DNA of 64,000 nt from JAGNKE01 sp965230245. GTDB lineage: Bacteria; Pseudomonadota; Alphaproteobacteria; Micavibrionales; Micavibrionaceae. The stretch is taken from assembly GCA_965230245.1 (NCBI GenBank), contig OZ246000.1, positions 2,294,001 to 2,358,000 on the forward strand, given 5' to 3'. The position numbers and the translations under genes were made by a program. Every line of letters begins with the position of its first letter. Within the stretch, counting starts at the first letter, position 1. Shown here in pieces: positions 52,899 through 62,150 of this stretch. The notes under the pieces were generated by a model. It saw only the letters and a program-made list of their open reading frames with translations. It was not told the origin of the DNA and did no database searches.

Positions 52899-53732
52899 AT
52901 GTATTACACGCTAACAGATTATTTTAACGCCTTAAGCCCACCGGAGACGGTTGATGTAAACGGCCATGTGGAGGAACAAACCGTTTCTGTAAACCTGCTC
53001 CAACAAAAGAAAAAAACCAAACCTGCAAAGGTCAGAGCACCAGCCAAAAACGATGGCGAAATCCTCCTGACCGTTCAAGGCGTCGAAAAAACATATGTAC
53101 AAGCCGGAAAAACACTCAACGTCCTGCAGCATCTGAACTTGCGTCTGCGTGGCGGGGAGATCACAGCACTCGTCGGACCAAGCGGATCTGGTAAGTCAAC
53201 ATTGCTCCATATTCTGGGTCTTCTGGATACACCGACTGGCGGACAAGTCATGATCGGCGATCAGATTGTAGGAAAGATGGGCGACCGCGCCAGAACAAAA
53301 CTCCGCAATCAGACCATCGGCTTTATCTATCAATTCCATCACCTTCTGCCCGAATTCTCGGCCATAGAAAACGTCGCGCTGCCACTGGTGATTGCCGGTG
53401 AAAAGCTCTCGCATGCCAAAGAAGTCGCAGAAGATTATCTCGTTTCAATGGGGCTGGATCAGCGCCTCGATCACAGACCTGCGCAGCTATCGGGCGGAGA
53501 GCAACAGCGTGTGGCCATTGCCCGCGCACTCGCAAACCAGCCAAAACTCCTATTTGCTGATGAGCCGACAGGTAACCTCGACCCCGAAACATCGGATGAG
53601 GTTTTTGATATCCTCCTTGACCAAGTACGAAACCGTGGGATCGGGGCTCTTATTGCAACCCACAACATAGCTTTGGCAGAAGAGATGGATCGCATTCTTG
53701 AGCTGAAGGGCGGAAAATTGATCCCGTACTAA
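52899..53732 (+). CDS. lolD: Lipoprotein-releasing ABC transporter ATP-binding protein
   Basis: LolD powers lipoprotein release with LolC. The core is a MacB-type ATPase: Walker A GPSGSGKST (about residues 97-105), Q-loop in IYQFHHLLPEFSA, signature LSGGEQQR (about 196), Walker B LLFADEPTGNLDPE (about 218), H-loop ATHN. At 277 residues it exceeds the usual 220-235. The extra is an N-terminal extension of about 60 residues (YYTLTDYFNAL at the start, then a Lys/Pro-rich linker). The ATG at 52899 has AAGG in Shine-Dalgarno position, which supports that start. Confidence 0.93.
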   Translation: MYYTLTDYFNALSPPETVDVNGHVEEQTVSVNLLQQKKKTKPAKVRAPAKNDGEILLTVQGVEKTYVQAGKTLNVLQHLNLRLRGGEITALVGPSGSGKSTLLHILGLLDTPTGGQVMIGDQIVGKMGDRARTKLRNQTIGFIYQFHHLLPEFSAIENVALPLVIAGEKLSHAKEVAEDYLVSMGLDQRLDHRPAQLSGGEQQRVAIARALANQPKLLFADEPTGNLDPETSDEVFDILLDQVRNRGIGALIATHNIALAEEMDRILELKGGKLIPY

Positions 53733-53748
53733 CGAGAGGAAAGCAAGG

Positions 53749-54384
53749 ATGGTAAACAAAAACCAAGGAATTCTATTTCTGTTTGTCTTCTGTTTGTTTT
53801 CCATCGGCCATACGCAAGCGGAAACCAGTAACTATGATCTGGAATATCAGCAGCTCCTTGAGCAAAGCTACAGCATGCCTGAGGGCTTTGACTTTGAACA
53901 CTTCCGCGACGTCTATACAAAAAAATCAGATTATCGCCCCTACAGAATGCATCCCGTATTCAACATGCGCCCGATGCTCATAAAGCTGGATGAAGGAGAG
54001 GAGGCGGCAAAAGAAGCCAGAAAAGAAATAGAAGAATACACCAGAAAACATGCCGCCCTCCCTGAAACCCATTCCCGGGCAATGTCGGCATTTAAGGACA
54101 CTGACAAGAATAAAGCTAAATATCATGAGTGGATGTTAAAAGGGCTCATGAAAGCGCTAAAATGGTCCGGCGATGCCAAAAGCCCTGAAACCGCAATCAA
54201 GGTCATCCATATTTCCGAAGAATATCTCATCGCACGTTGGTATATGGAAAGAAAGACCATCGGCCAGAGCCTGAAAAACATAGACGGACAAGTTTACGAC
54301 GTCCTGACAGGCAAGAACAAAGAGACAGGCGAAGAGCAAAGCATGTGGTTCAATGTCACAACAGTCTTTGCCAGCGATTTATGA
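53749..54384 (+). CDS. Secreted hypothetical protein, 211 residues
   Basis: A signal peptide (ILFLFVFCLFSIGHTQA, cleavage near residue 25) is followed by a charged, mostly helical protein with many Glu and Lys (EEAAKEARKEIEEYTRKHAA, about residues 86-105). MRPMLIKLDE precedes this and EYLIARWYMERK follows later. I do not recognise a family. It starts 16 bases after lolD and ends 17 bases before dnaE, so it is in the lolCD-dnaE operon. Neighbouring Lol genes make an envelope role plausible but not shown. Confidence 0.72.
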   Translation: MVNKNQGILFLFVFCLFSIGHTQAETSNYDLEYQQLLEQSYSMPEGFDFEHFRDVYTKKSDYRPYRMHPVFNMRPMLIKLDEGEEAAKEARKEIEEYTRKHAALPETHSRAMSAFKDTDKNKAKYHEWMLKGLMKALKWSGDAKSPETAIKVIHISEEYLIARWYMERKTIGQSLKNIDGQVYDVLTGKNKETGEEQSMWFNVTTVFASDL

Positions 54385-54401
54385 TGGTCTAAACTCTTGG
54401 T

Positions 54402-57400
54402 ATGAATCACCCGAATTTTGTCCATCTCCATTTGCACTCGGCGTATTCGCTTGCCGAAGGTGCTATTAAGGTCAAAGACCTGATCAAGCTTTGCGTGGCC
54501 AATAACATGCCTGCGGTTGCCGTGACGGATACCAACAACCTGTTCGGCGCTATGGAGTTCTCACTTGAAGCGGTAAAGGCAGGGGTACAACCCATCATCG
54601 GCTGTCAGGTCAGCGTCGGTGAAGAGCGCGACCAGATCGTACTGCTCGTACAAAACGAAAAAGGCTACCTCAACCTCTCACAGATCATAAGTGACGCATA
54701 CATGAAGAGCGGAGAGAACGCCGTTTTCAGTGCGTCTTATGACCTTCTGGCAGAACACCATGAAGGCTTAATTTGCCTGTCAGGTGGCGCAAAAAGTCCG
54801 ATTGCGCGCCTCCTGACAGCCAAAGACCATGAAAGCGCACGTGAACTGGCTACAAAACTGGCAGGCATTTTCAAAGACCGCTTTTACATAGAAATACAGC
54901 GTCATGAAATGCCCGAGGAAAACCTCTGCGAAGAAGCGTTGATTGATTTGGCTTATGATCTTGACCTCCCGCTAGTTGCCACAAACGATTGCTATTTTAA
55001 AGACAAGAAATCCTACGAAGCGCACGACGCATTACTTTGTATTGCCGAAGGACGTTACATCAGCGAGGAAAACCGCCGCAAGGTCACGCCCGAACACTAC
55101 TTTAAGTCTTCCGCAGAGATGATCAAACTGTTCAAGGATATCCCGGAAGCCATCACAAACACATCCGTCATCGCACAAAGATGCTCCTATCTCTTGAAAC
55201 CCATCAACCCGATCCTGCCCCCTTTTGAATGCGAAAGTGGTAACACAGAAAAAGAAGAGCTGGAACAACAAGCTAAGATGGGCCTGCAATGGCGTTTGGA
55301 AACGTTTGTTTTTGAAGAGGGGATAAGCGACCAAGAAAAAGACCAGATCGCAAAACCGTACTTTGAACGCCTTGATTTCGAGCTAAAAGTTATAAATGAC
55401 ATGGGCTTTCCCGGTTATTTCCTGATCGTTTCCGACTTTATCAAATGGTCAAAAGAGCAGGGGATACCTGTTGGCCCCGGCCGTGGCTCCGGTGCAGGCT
55501 CTGTTGTCGCATGGGCACTAAAAATTACCGACCTTGACCCCCTTGAACTAGGGCTTCTCTTCGAGCGTTTTCTAAATCCAGAACGTGTCTCCATGCCGGA
55601 TTTCGACGTAGACTTCTGTCAGGATCGCCGCGACGAGGTCATTAGTTATGTACAGGATAAGTACGGCCACGATCACGTTGCACAGATCATCACCTTTGGT
55701 AAACTGCAGGCACGTGCGGTCGTCCGTGATGTCGGTCGTGTGCTGCAAATGTCCTACGGACAGGTTGACCGCATTGCCAAACTGATCCCCAATAACCCTG
55801 CAAACCCGATGACCCTTGCAGAAGCCTTGGATCAAGACCCCGACCTCAGGCGAGAACGCGACAAAGACGATACGCAAAAGAAACTGATTAATATCGCCCT
55901 GCAGCTGGAAGGGCTATACCGTCACGCTTCAACACACGCGGCCGGTGTAGTTATCGGAGATCGCCCGTTGCATCAGCTTGTTCCTCTCTACCGTGACCCG
56001 CGTTCGACAATGCCTGTAACTCAGTTCAACATGAAATATGTCGAGCAAACCGGCCTCGTAAAATTTGACTTCCTCGGCCTGAAAACCATGACGGTTATCC
56101 AGCGCAGCCTGAACATGATCAGCGAGCGTGGCGAAAAAATAGACACGCTGGACATTCCGCTTGATGATCAAAAGGCCTACGACCTGATGTCAAGCGGCGA
56201 TACCGTCGGCGTATTTCAGCTTGAAAGTGCGGGGATGCGCGACACACTTCGTAAAATGAAGCCAAACCGCTTTGAAGACATCATCGCTCTTGTCTCTCTC
56301 TATCGCCCGGGACCGATGGACAATATTCCCAAATACATCTCTGTGAAGGAAGAAAAGGAAGATCCCGATTACCTTCACCCGATCCTGCAGCCGTATTTGG
56401 AAGAAACGTACGGGATCATGATCTATCAGGAACAGGTCATGCAGGCCGCGCAGTCTTTGGCAGGGTACTCGCTTGGTGGAGCGGATTTACTACGCCGTGC
56501 CATGGGTAAAAAAATCAAAGCAGAAATGGACTCGCAGCGAGAGATGTTCAAGACAGGTGCGGCGGAACACCACGACGTATCAGCAGAAACAGCGGATTAT
56601 ATCTTCGACCAGATCGCAAAATTCGCAGGATACGGATTTAACAAATCCCACGCAGCTGCTTACGCTTTAATTGCATACTGGACGGCATGGCTAAAAGCTA
56701 ACTACCCCGTAGAGTTCATGGCCGCGTCCATGACCTATGATAAGGGAAATACCGATAAGCTCAGTATTTTCAAGCAAGATATCGACCGTATGAAAATCCC
56801 GCTGCTTCCACCTGACATCAACGCGTCTGAGCCTGAATTTTCAGTAGAAGGCGAAGCCGTGCGGTATGCGCTAGCCGCCCTAAAAGGGGTAGGGGAGCAC
56901 GCAATGGAAGAGCTTGTTGCAGAACGAAAGAGCAATGGCGTTTATGAAACCCTTGAGAACTTTGCCGAGCGCATAAATCCTAAATCATTAAACAGACGCC
57001 AATTCGAACAACTCGCCGCCGCAGGTGCGTTTGATAGCTTGAATGATGACCGCGCGCAGATTCATGCCGCCGCAGAGACCGTTTTGCGCTACGCCCAGAC
57101 ACTCTATGAGGAAAAAGAAAGCGGACAGGTCAGCCTGTTCGGTGATGTCGGCGGTGACGACAATCTTGGGATGCCCGAACTCCCCGAAGTCCAACGCTGG
57201 ACACCTCTTGAAAAACTCGGGAACGAATTCTCGGCCGTCGGCTTCTATTTGACCGCTCACCCTCTGGATTCAAAAGAAGAACAGCTAAAACGGATGAAGA
57301 TTATAACAATCGCCGACGTTCAGCATGAAATGCAGAATAAACATACTGCACGCTTTAAAATGGCGGGCGTTTTGCTCAAAAAACAGGAAAAAATCTCCCA

Positions 57401-57830
57401 AAAAGGCAACAAATATGCATTTCTGCAGGTATCTGACCCTACAGGCGTGTATGAAACGACAATTTTCTCCGAAGTCTTGAATCTAAACCGTGACCATCTC
57501 GAGCCCGGAAAAGCGCTCCTGATGACCATTGAAGCCGAACAACGTGAAGACCAGATCCGCTACACCTGCCACGGCCTGGAACCGCTTGATAATGCGCTGG
57601 AAAGCAAAATCAACGAAATCGGTATCTATATGCAATCCCCCGAAGCCGTTGATAAAATAAAGGAATTCATGCAAATAGAAGGCTTTGGAGGCTCATCTAT
57701 CCTACTATACATGTATCTGGAAGACGGGCGCTGCGTGAATTTACGGATCCCGGGGCGTTGGTCGCTAAGCGCACAGGCCAGAGATATCATCCGTACCCAA
57801 AAGGGAATCCTTAAAGTGACCGAGAATTAA
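54402..57830 (+). CDS. dnaE: DNA polymerase III subunit alpha
   Basis: This is the replicative polymerase subunit. The 1142 residues carry the N-terminal PHP domain (HLHLHSAYSLAEGAI near residue 6), the polymerase core with metal-binding aspartates in MPDFDVDFCQDRR (about residues 400 and 402) and VKFDFLGLKT (about 555), GRGSGAGSVVAWALK (about 362-376), helix-hairpin-helix and OB-fold regions, and a C-terminal tail. Its place after lolD is typical of alphaproteobacteria. It lacks the C-terminal motifs of error-prone DnaE2 loci, and no imuA/imuB is near. Confidence 0.96.
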   Translation: MNHPNFVHLHLHSAYSLAEGAIKVKDLIKLCVANNMPAVAVTDTNNLFGAMEFSLEAVKAGVQPIIGCQVSVGEERDQIVLLVQNEKGYLNLSQIISDAYMKSGENAVFSASYDLLAEHHEGLICLSGGAKSPIARLLTAKDHESARELATKLAGIFKDRFYIEIQRHEMPEENLCEEALIDLAYDLDLPLVATNDCYFKDKKSYEAHDALLCIAEGRYISEENRRKVTPEHYFKSSAEMIKLFKDIPEAITNTSVIAQRCSYLLKPINPILPPFECESGNTEKEELEQQAKMGLQWRLETFVFEEGISDQEKDQIAKPYFERLDFELKVINDMGFPGYFLIVSDFIKWSKEQGIPVGPGRGSGAGSVVAWALKITDLDPLELGLLFERFLNPERVSMPDFDVDFCQDRRDEVISYVQDKYGHDHVAQIITFGKLQARAVVRDVGRVLQMSYGQVDRIAKLIPNNPANPMTLAEALDQDPDLRRERDKDDTQKKLINIALQLEGLYRHASTHAAGVVIGDRPLHQLVPLYRDPRSTMPVTQFNMKYVEQTGLVKFDFLGLKTMTVIQRSLNMISERGEKIDTLDIPLDDQKAYDLMSSGDTVGVFQLESAGMRDTLRKMKPNRFEDIIALVSLYRPGPMDNIPKYISVKEEKEDPDYLHPILQPYLEETYGIMIYQEQVMQAAQSLAGYSLGGADLLRRAMGKKIKAEMDSQREMFKTGAAEHHDVSAETADYIFDQIAKFAGYGFNKSHAAAYALIAYWTAWLKANYPVEFMAASMTYDKGNTDKLSIFKQDIDRMKIPLLPPDINASEPEFSVEGEAVRYALAALKGVGEHAMEELVAERKSNGVYETLENFAERINPKSLNRRQFEQLAAAGAFDSLNDDRAQIHAAAETVLRYAQTLYEEKESGQVSLFGDVGGDDNLGMPELPEVQRWTPLEKLGNEFSAVGFYLTAHPLDSKEEQLKRMKIITIADVQHEMQNKHTARFKMAGVLLKKQEKISQKGNKYAFLQVSDPTGVYETTIFSEVLNLNRDHLEPGKALLMTIEAEQREDQIRYTCHGLEPLDNALESKINEIGIYMQSPEAVDKIKEFMQIEGFGGSSILLYMYLEDGRCVNLRIPGRWSLSAQARDIIRTQKGILKVTEN

Positions 57831-57857
57831 GCACTGCGCGGTATACTGCTTTTTTCC

Positions 57858-57886
57858 TTGCATTTACAACATACAGAATGTAAAAG
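57858..57886 (+). promoter_or_regulatory. Possible rpsB-tsf promoter
   Basis: TTGCAT (57858-57863) and TAAAAG (57881-57886) are 17 bases apart, each with four of six consensus bases. They lie at a fitting distance for a long structured leader before rpsB. Confidence 0.3.
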
Positions 57887-57951
57887 CACAGCCAAGTTCA
57901 ATTCACATGCGGGTCTTGGGCATTTATCTGGAGAAATGGATAAAGAACCAT

Positions 57952-58000
57952 CCGGTGCGGTCAAATGACTGCTTCAATGGATCCGCAGAGGTATAACCGG
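57952..58000 (+). promoter_or_regulatory. Structured leader before rpsB, possible S2 autoregulatory element
   Basis: CCGGT (57952-57956) can pair with ACCGG (57996-58000), and the adjoining GCGG (57957-57960) with CCGC (57983-57986), giving a nested stem with a 9-base bulge. It ends 4 bases before the Shine-Dalgarno of rpsB (GGAG at 58005). In enterobacteria the rpsB leader is a target of S2 feedback. Whether this element does the same is inference. Confidence 0.45.
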
Positions 58001-58014
58001 AAAAGGAGATTAAA

Positions 58015-58863
58015 ATGGCAATACCTGAATTTACCATGCGTCAGCTTCTGGAAGCAGGCGTACACTTTGGACACCACACACGTCGCTGGAACCCTAAAAT
58101 GCGCCAATACATCTTTGGTGTGCGTAATGGCGTTCATATCCTCGACCTTCAACAAACACAGCCAATGCTGCACGAAGCGCTAAAAGCTCTGCGCGACATT
58201 GTATCAAAAGGTGGTCGTGTCCTGTTCGTTGGTACAAAAAGACAAGCACAAGATATCATTGCTGAATCTGCACAACGTTGCGGTCAGTACTACGTTAATC
58301 ACCGTTGGCTCGGTGGTATGATGACAAACTGGAATACGATTTCCGGTTCCATCAACCGTCTGCGCGAACTCGATGAACTTCTCGGCGCGGATGACATCTC
58401 CGGCTACAAGAAAAAAGAAATCCTGATGATGAACCGCGAGCGTGACAAGCTGAAACTGTCCATCGGCGGGATCAAGGATATGGGCGGACAGCCTGATGCG
58501 ATTTTCGTGATTGATACAATCAAGGAAGATATTGCAATTCTCGAAGCCAACAAGCTCGGAATTCCCGTATTCGCCGTTGTCGACTCAAACGCAAGCCCAG
58601 ATGGCGTAGACTACGTTATTCCGGGTAACGATGATGCTCTGCGCGCAATCGACCTGTACTGCGAACTGGCCGCCGGTGCTGTTCTGGACGGTCTGCAAGC
58701 TGAACTCGGTGCGGCAGGCAAAGACATGGGCGCAGCAGAAGACGTAAAGGTTAAGGTTCCTGAAGCCAAAGAAAAAGATGAAAAGGCCGAAGACAAGCAA
58801 GAAGAGTCTAAGGACGAGAAAGCCGAAGACGAAGAACCTAAGAAAAAAGCAGCTTCCGCTTAA
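58015..58863 (+). CDS. rpsB: 30S ribosomal protein S2
   Basis: S2 is a small-subunit protein. The signature FTMRQLLEAGVHFGHHTRRW (about residues 5-24) and DAIFVIDTIKEDIAILEANK are diagnostic. The 282 residues include a tail of about 45 mainly Glu, Lys, Asp and Ala residues after the core, longer than in E. coli (241). AGGAG precedes the ATG. It is first of rpsB-tsf-pyrH-frr. Confidence 0.97.
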   Translation: MAIPEFTMRQLLEAGVHFGHHTRRWNPKMRQYIFGVRNGVHILDLQQTQPMLHEALKALRDIVSKGGRVLFVGTKRQAQDIIAESAQRCGQYYVNHRWLGGMMTNWNTISGSINRLRELDELLGADDISGYKKKEILMMNRERDKLKLSIGGIKDMGGQPDAIFVIDTIKEDIAILEANKLGIPVFAVVDSNASPDGVDYVIPGNDDALRAIDLYCELAAGAVLDGLQAELGAAGKDMGAAEDVKVKVPEAKEKDEKAEDKQEESKDEKAEDEEPKKKAASA

Positions 58864-58922
58864 GTGCGGGAGCTTTGCTCACCCAGTAGACTTATTTGAG
58901 AATTTTAAGAGAGGACGTAAGA

Positions 58923-59843
58923 ATGGCACAAATTACTGCATCAATGGTAAAAGAACTCCGCGACAAAACAGGCGCAGGCATGATGGATGCAAAAAAAGCG
59001 CTGGAAGAAAACGAAGGTGACATCGAACAAGCAATCGACTGGCTGCGTAAAAAAGGTATGGCCAAAGCAGCTAAAAAGTCAGGCCGTACAGCAGCAGAAG
59101 GTCTTGTTGCTATTGCAATCGACGGGACAAAAGGTGCAGTCATCGAGTTGAACTCCGAAACTGACTTTGTTGCACGTAATGAAGAATTCCAAAAGTTCGT
59201 TGAGAAAATTGCAAAGGCGGCAATCGGTGAAGATTCACTCGAAAGCCTGAAAACAAAGGAACTCGAAGCCGGTAAATCCGTTGAAGAGAGCCTGACGGAC
59301 CTGATCGCAAAAATCGGTGAGAACATGACACTTCGCCGTCTTGAAACACTTGAAGTGTCCAATGGCGCAATTGCCGGCTACATGCACGGCGAACAAGCTC
59401 CAAATCTCGGTAAAATCGGCGTTCTTGTTGCTCTGGAATCAGAAGCGGATGAAGCGGCTCTCGCTGGTCTGGGTAAGCAGATCGCAATGCATGTTGCTGC
59501 TGCAAATCCTGAGTTTCTCGATCAGAGCACAGTAGATGCTGACAAACTCAACCGTGAAAAAGAAGTTCTGAGCGAACAGGCTCGTGCAAGCGGCAAGCCG
59601 GAAGAAATCATTGAGAAAATGGTGGAAGGCCGTATCCGTAAGTACTACGAAGAAGTTTGCTTGAAAGACCAGATCTTCGTGATCGATCAGGAGCGCAAAG
59701 TTGCTAAGGTTGTAGAAGATACAGCCAAAGATGCGGGCAAGCCGATTGAATTAAAAGGCTTCTTGCGCGTGCAACTTGGCGAAGGGATCGAAAAAGAAGA
59801 AGAAGACTTCGCATCTGAGGTTGCAGCCGTCGCAAACGGTTAA
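58923..59843 (+). CDS. tsf: Translation elongation factor Ts
   Basis: EF-Ts exchanges GDP on EF-Tu. The start MAQITASMVKELRDKTGAGM at 58923 is canonical, with GAGAGGA before it. An upstream in-frame start at 58896 adds nine atypical residues and is rejected. The 306-residue length, the TDFVARNEEF block (about 80-89) and the two core subdomains match the family. A strong hairpin follows the gene. Confidence 0.97.
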   Translation: MAQITASMVKELRDKTGAGMMDAKKALEENEGDIEQAIDWLRKKGMAKAAKKSGRTAAEGLVAIAIDGTKGAVIELNSETDFVARNEEFQKFVEKIAKAAIGEDSLESLKTKELEAGKSVEESLTDLIAKIGENMTLRRLETLEVSNGAIAGYMHGEQAPNLGKIGVLVALESEADEAALAGLGKQIAMHVAAANPEFLDQSTVDADKLNREKEVLSEQARASGKPEEIIEKMVEGRIRKYYEEVCLKDQIFVIDQERKVAKVVEDTAKDAGKPIELKGFLRVQLGEGIEKEEEDFASEVAAVANG

Positions 59844-59865
59844 CAGCTTTTCAAAAATAATTAAC

Positions 59866-59903
59866 ACAGCCGCGTTGCACCAAAACGCGGCTGTCTCTAT
59901 ATT
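59866..59903 (+). terminator. Terminator after rpsB-tsf
   Basis: ACAGCCGCGTT (59866-59876) pairs with AACGCGGCTGT (59884-59894), an 11-bp stem with a 7-base loop, followed by a T-rich stretch (CTCTATATTT). It separates rpsB-tsf from pyrH. Confidence 0.7.
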
Positions 59904-59938
59904 TAATCAGTTATTCCAGCCACAAAAGAGACAAGGCC

Positions 59939-60694
59939 ATGACCATGACCGCTGAAAAAGAGGACAACAGTGTGAAACCTGCCGTGCAATATGAGCGTGT
60001 TATGCTCAAAATGTCCGGTGAAGTTCTGATGGGAAAGCAGGAATTCGGCCTCGATCCTGAAACGGTTGCAAGAGTAGCCAGAGATATTAAAGCCGTCGTC
60101 GACGCCGGAGTTCAGGTCTGCGTCGTCGTGGGAGCGGGCAATATCTTCCGCGGCGTCTCCGGCGCAGCGCAAGGCATGGATAGAACCACAGCAGATTATA
60201 TGGGCATGCTCGGTATAGTCATCAACGCGTTAGCCCTGCAAAACGCACTTGAAAATATTGATGTCGATACCCGCGTCCAGTCCGCAATCCGTATGGACTC
60301 AATTTGTGAGCCTTATATCCGCCGCCGTGCGATGCGCCACATGGAAAAGGGCAGGGTCGTAATTTTCGCTGCCGGAACCGGAAACCCTTACTTTACAACG
60401 GATACTGCCGCCACATTGCGCGCAACCGAAATGGAATGCGATGCAATCTTTAAGGGCACAAAAGTAGACGGAATTTATAGCGCTGACCCGCAAACAAATC
60501 CCGATGCGGAAAGATACGAAAGATTATCGTACATTGATGTACTCACACGTGACCTGCGCGTCATGGACTCCACATCAATTTCACTGGCAAAAGAAAACAA
60601 CATTCCGATTATTGTGTTTTCCGTACGCGACGAAGGAAATTTTGCCGATGTCGTGCAACAAAAGGGAAAATACACTATAGTCACAAACACTTGA
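59939..60694 (+). CDS. pyrH: UMP kinase
   Basis: UMP kinase makes UDP and is the hexameric bacterial type of the amino acid kinase fold. VMLKMSGEVLMG (about residues 22-33), GAGNIFRGVSGAAQGMDR (about 64-81) and VFAAGTGNPYFTTDTAA-like (here IFAAGTGNPYFTTDT, about 141-155) are signatures. It has 251 residues. The first Met and the Met two codons later are both possible starts after AAGG. Confidence 0.96.
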   Translation: MTMTAEKEDNSVKPAVQYERVMLKMSGEVLMGKQEFGLDPETVARVARDIKAVVDAGVQVCVVVGAGNIFRGVSGAAQGMDRTTADYMGMLGIVINALALQNALENIDVDTRVQSAIRMDSICEPYIRRRAMRHMEKGRVVIFAAGTGNPYFTTDTAATLRATEMECDAIFKGTKVDGIYSADPQTNPDAERYERLSYIDVLTRDLRVMDSTSISLAKENNIPIIVFSVRDEGNFADVVQQKGKYTIVTNT

Positions 60695-60716
60695 TACCAA
60701 ATAAGGAAGTAAGCAC

Positions 60717-61271
60717 ATGTCATCTGATATGAAAGATCTTGAACGCCGTATGAAAGGCGCAATCGACGTTTTACAAAAAGAATTCTCCGGCCTGAGAACA
60801 GGGCGTGCATCTGCAAATCTTCTGGATCCCGTCGTGGTCGATGTCTACGGCAGCAAAATGCCAATCAATCAGATAGGAACGGTTAATGTACCGGAACCCC
60901 GTCTGATCAGTGTACAGGTCTGGGATAACAACAATGTGCGCGCAGTCGATAAGGCAATCCGCGATTCCGGTCTGGGTCTTAACCCTCAGATTGACGGAAC
61001 CACCATCCGTATTCCCCTGCCAGACCTGACAGAAGAGCGCAGACAGGAATTATCCAAAGTGGCCGGTAAATACGCCGAAGCTGCCCGTGTATCCGTTCGT
61101 AACGTGCGCCGCGATGGTATGGAAGCACTTAAGAAGATGGAAAAAGACAGCGATATCTCTGAGGATGAGCACAAAAAACTCTCTGACGATGTGCAGAAAT
61201 TGACTGATAAATTTGTCGACAAGGTCGATAAAATGTTAGCGGATAAAGAAAAAGACATTATGACCGTTTAA
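60717..61271 (+). CDS. frr: Ribosome recycling factor
   Basis: RRF splits post-termination ribosomes with EF-G. The 184-residue protein has LRTGRASANLLDPVVVDVYG (about residues 24-43) and RRDGMEALKKMEKD (about 129), followed by the long helical domain. It follows pyrH by 22 bases, the standard order. Confidence 0.97.
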   Translation: MSSDMKDLERRMKGAIDVLQKEFSGLRTGRASANLLDPVVVDVYGSKMPINQIGTVNVPEPRLISVQVWDNNNVRAVDKAIRDSGLGLNPQIDGTTIRIPLPDLTEERRQELSKVAGKYAEAARVSVRNVRRDGMEALKKMEKDSDISEDEHKKLSDDVQKLTDKFVDKVDKMLADKEKDIMTV

Positions 61272-61287
61272 AACGGGGCAACAATCA

Positions 61288-62019
61288 ATGAAAACAGAAA
61301 GCGGTGCAGGAATACTTCCTAGGCACGTAGCTATTATAATGGACGGTAACGGCAGGTGGGCACAAAAACGCGGGCTGCCGCGTTCTGCTGGTCATAAACA
61401 GGGCGCAAAAGCCGCAAGAAAGGTCGTTGAGGCTGCCGCTAAAGAGGGAATTGAATACCTCACGCTGTTTGGGTTTTCATCTGAAAACTGGAATCGCCCC
61501 CGCGAAGAAATCGAAGAGTTAATGAAACTGCTCCGTTATTATTTGCGCTCTGAAACCGCAGAACTCCATAAAAAAGATGTAAAACTTCGCGTAATCGGTG
61601 ATATCTCAGTATTTGATCAGGACATCGTGGAATTAATAGAAAACGCTGAAAACCTGACCAAAGACAATCAGCGTATTACGGTTATCATTGCTCTGAATTA
61701 CGGCGGAAAGCACGATATCGCGCAATCCGTGTCGTCGGTCTTAGAACAACTTTCGGAGAAGAACATCAAACCCGAGCCGGAAGATATTATAGAGCTTATT
61801 GAGAACAACCTTCTAACACGTGGCATCCCTGATCCTGACCTCCTAATTAGAACCAGCGGAGAGCAGCGCATCAGCAACTTTCTGATCTGGCAGTGCGCAT
61901 ATACAGAGATGGTTTTTTCCGATACCAACTGGCCTGACTTTGATGCAAAAACATTGAAAAAAGCTCTTGATGAATACGCAGGACGTGAGCGCCGGTTCGG
62001 AGCTGTTAAACAATCTTGA
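61288..62019 (+). CDS. uppS: Undecaprenyl diphosphate synthase
   Basis: This cis-prenyltransferase makes the C55 lipid carrier for cell-wall synthesis. AIIMDGNGRWAQKRGLPRSA (about residues 15-34) holds the catalytic Asp, FGFSSENWNRP is near 68, and the C-terminal PDLLIRTSGEQRISNFLIWQ region is near 186. It has 243 residues. It starts 16 bases after frr. Confidence 0.96.
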   Translation: MKTESGAGILPRHVAIIMDGNGRWAQKRGLPRSAGHKQGAKAARKVVEAAAKEGIEYLTLFGFSSENWNRPREEIEELMKLLRYYLRSETAELHKKDVKLRVIGDISVFDQDIVELIENAENLTKDNQRITVIIALNYGGKHDIAQSVSSVLEQLSEKNIKPEPEDIIELIENNLLTRGIPDPDLLIRTSGEQRISNFLIWQCAYTEMVFSDTNWPDFDAKTLKKALDEYAGRERRFGAVKQS

Positions 62020-62150
62020 GAATGGACTGATTTTACTGCATTATTTTCATATTTATATTATTCTCAAAATCTGTATTGTGAGAGCCGCATAAAACGCGCC
62101 GAAACCTGAGCACTTTTGATAAAATAAAAGCATACAAGTACTTTGAAACC

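Noticed and set aside
57965..58183. Forward frame starting before rpsB
   Set aside because: It overlaps the structured leader and the rpsB coding region in another frame. The composition is that of a shadow frame.
62017..62067. Inverted repeat TTGAGAAT/ATTCTCAA around the uppS end
   Set aside because: The arms are 35 bases apart and AT-rich, with no supporting T run.
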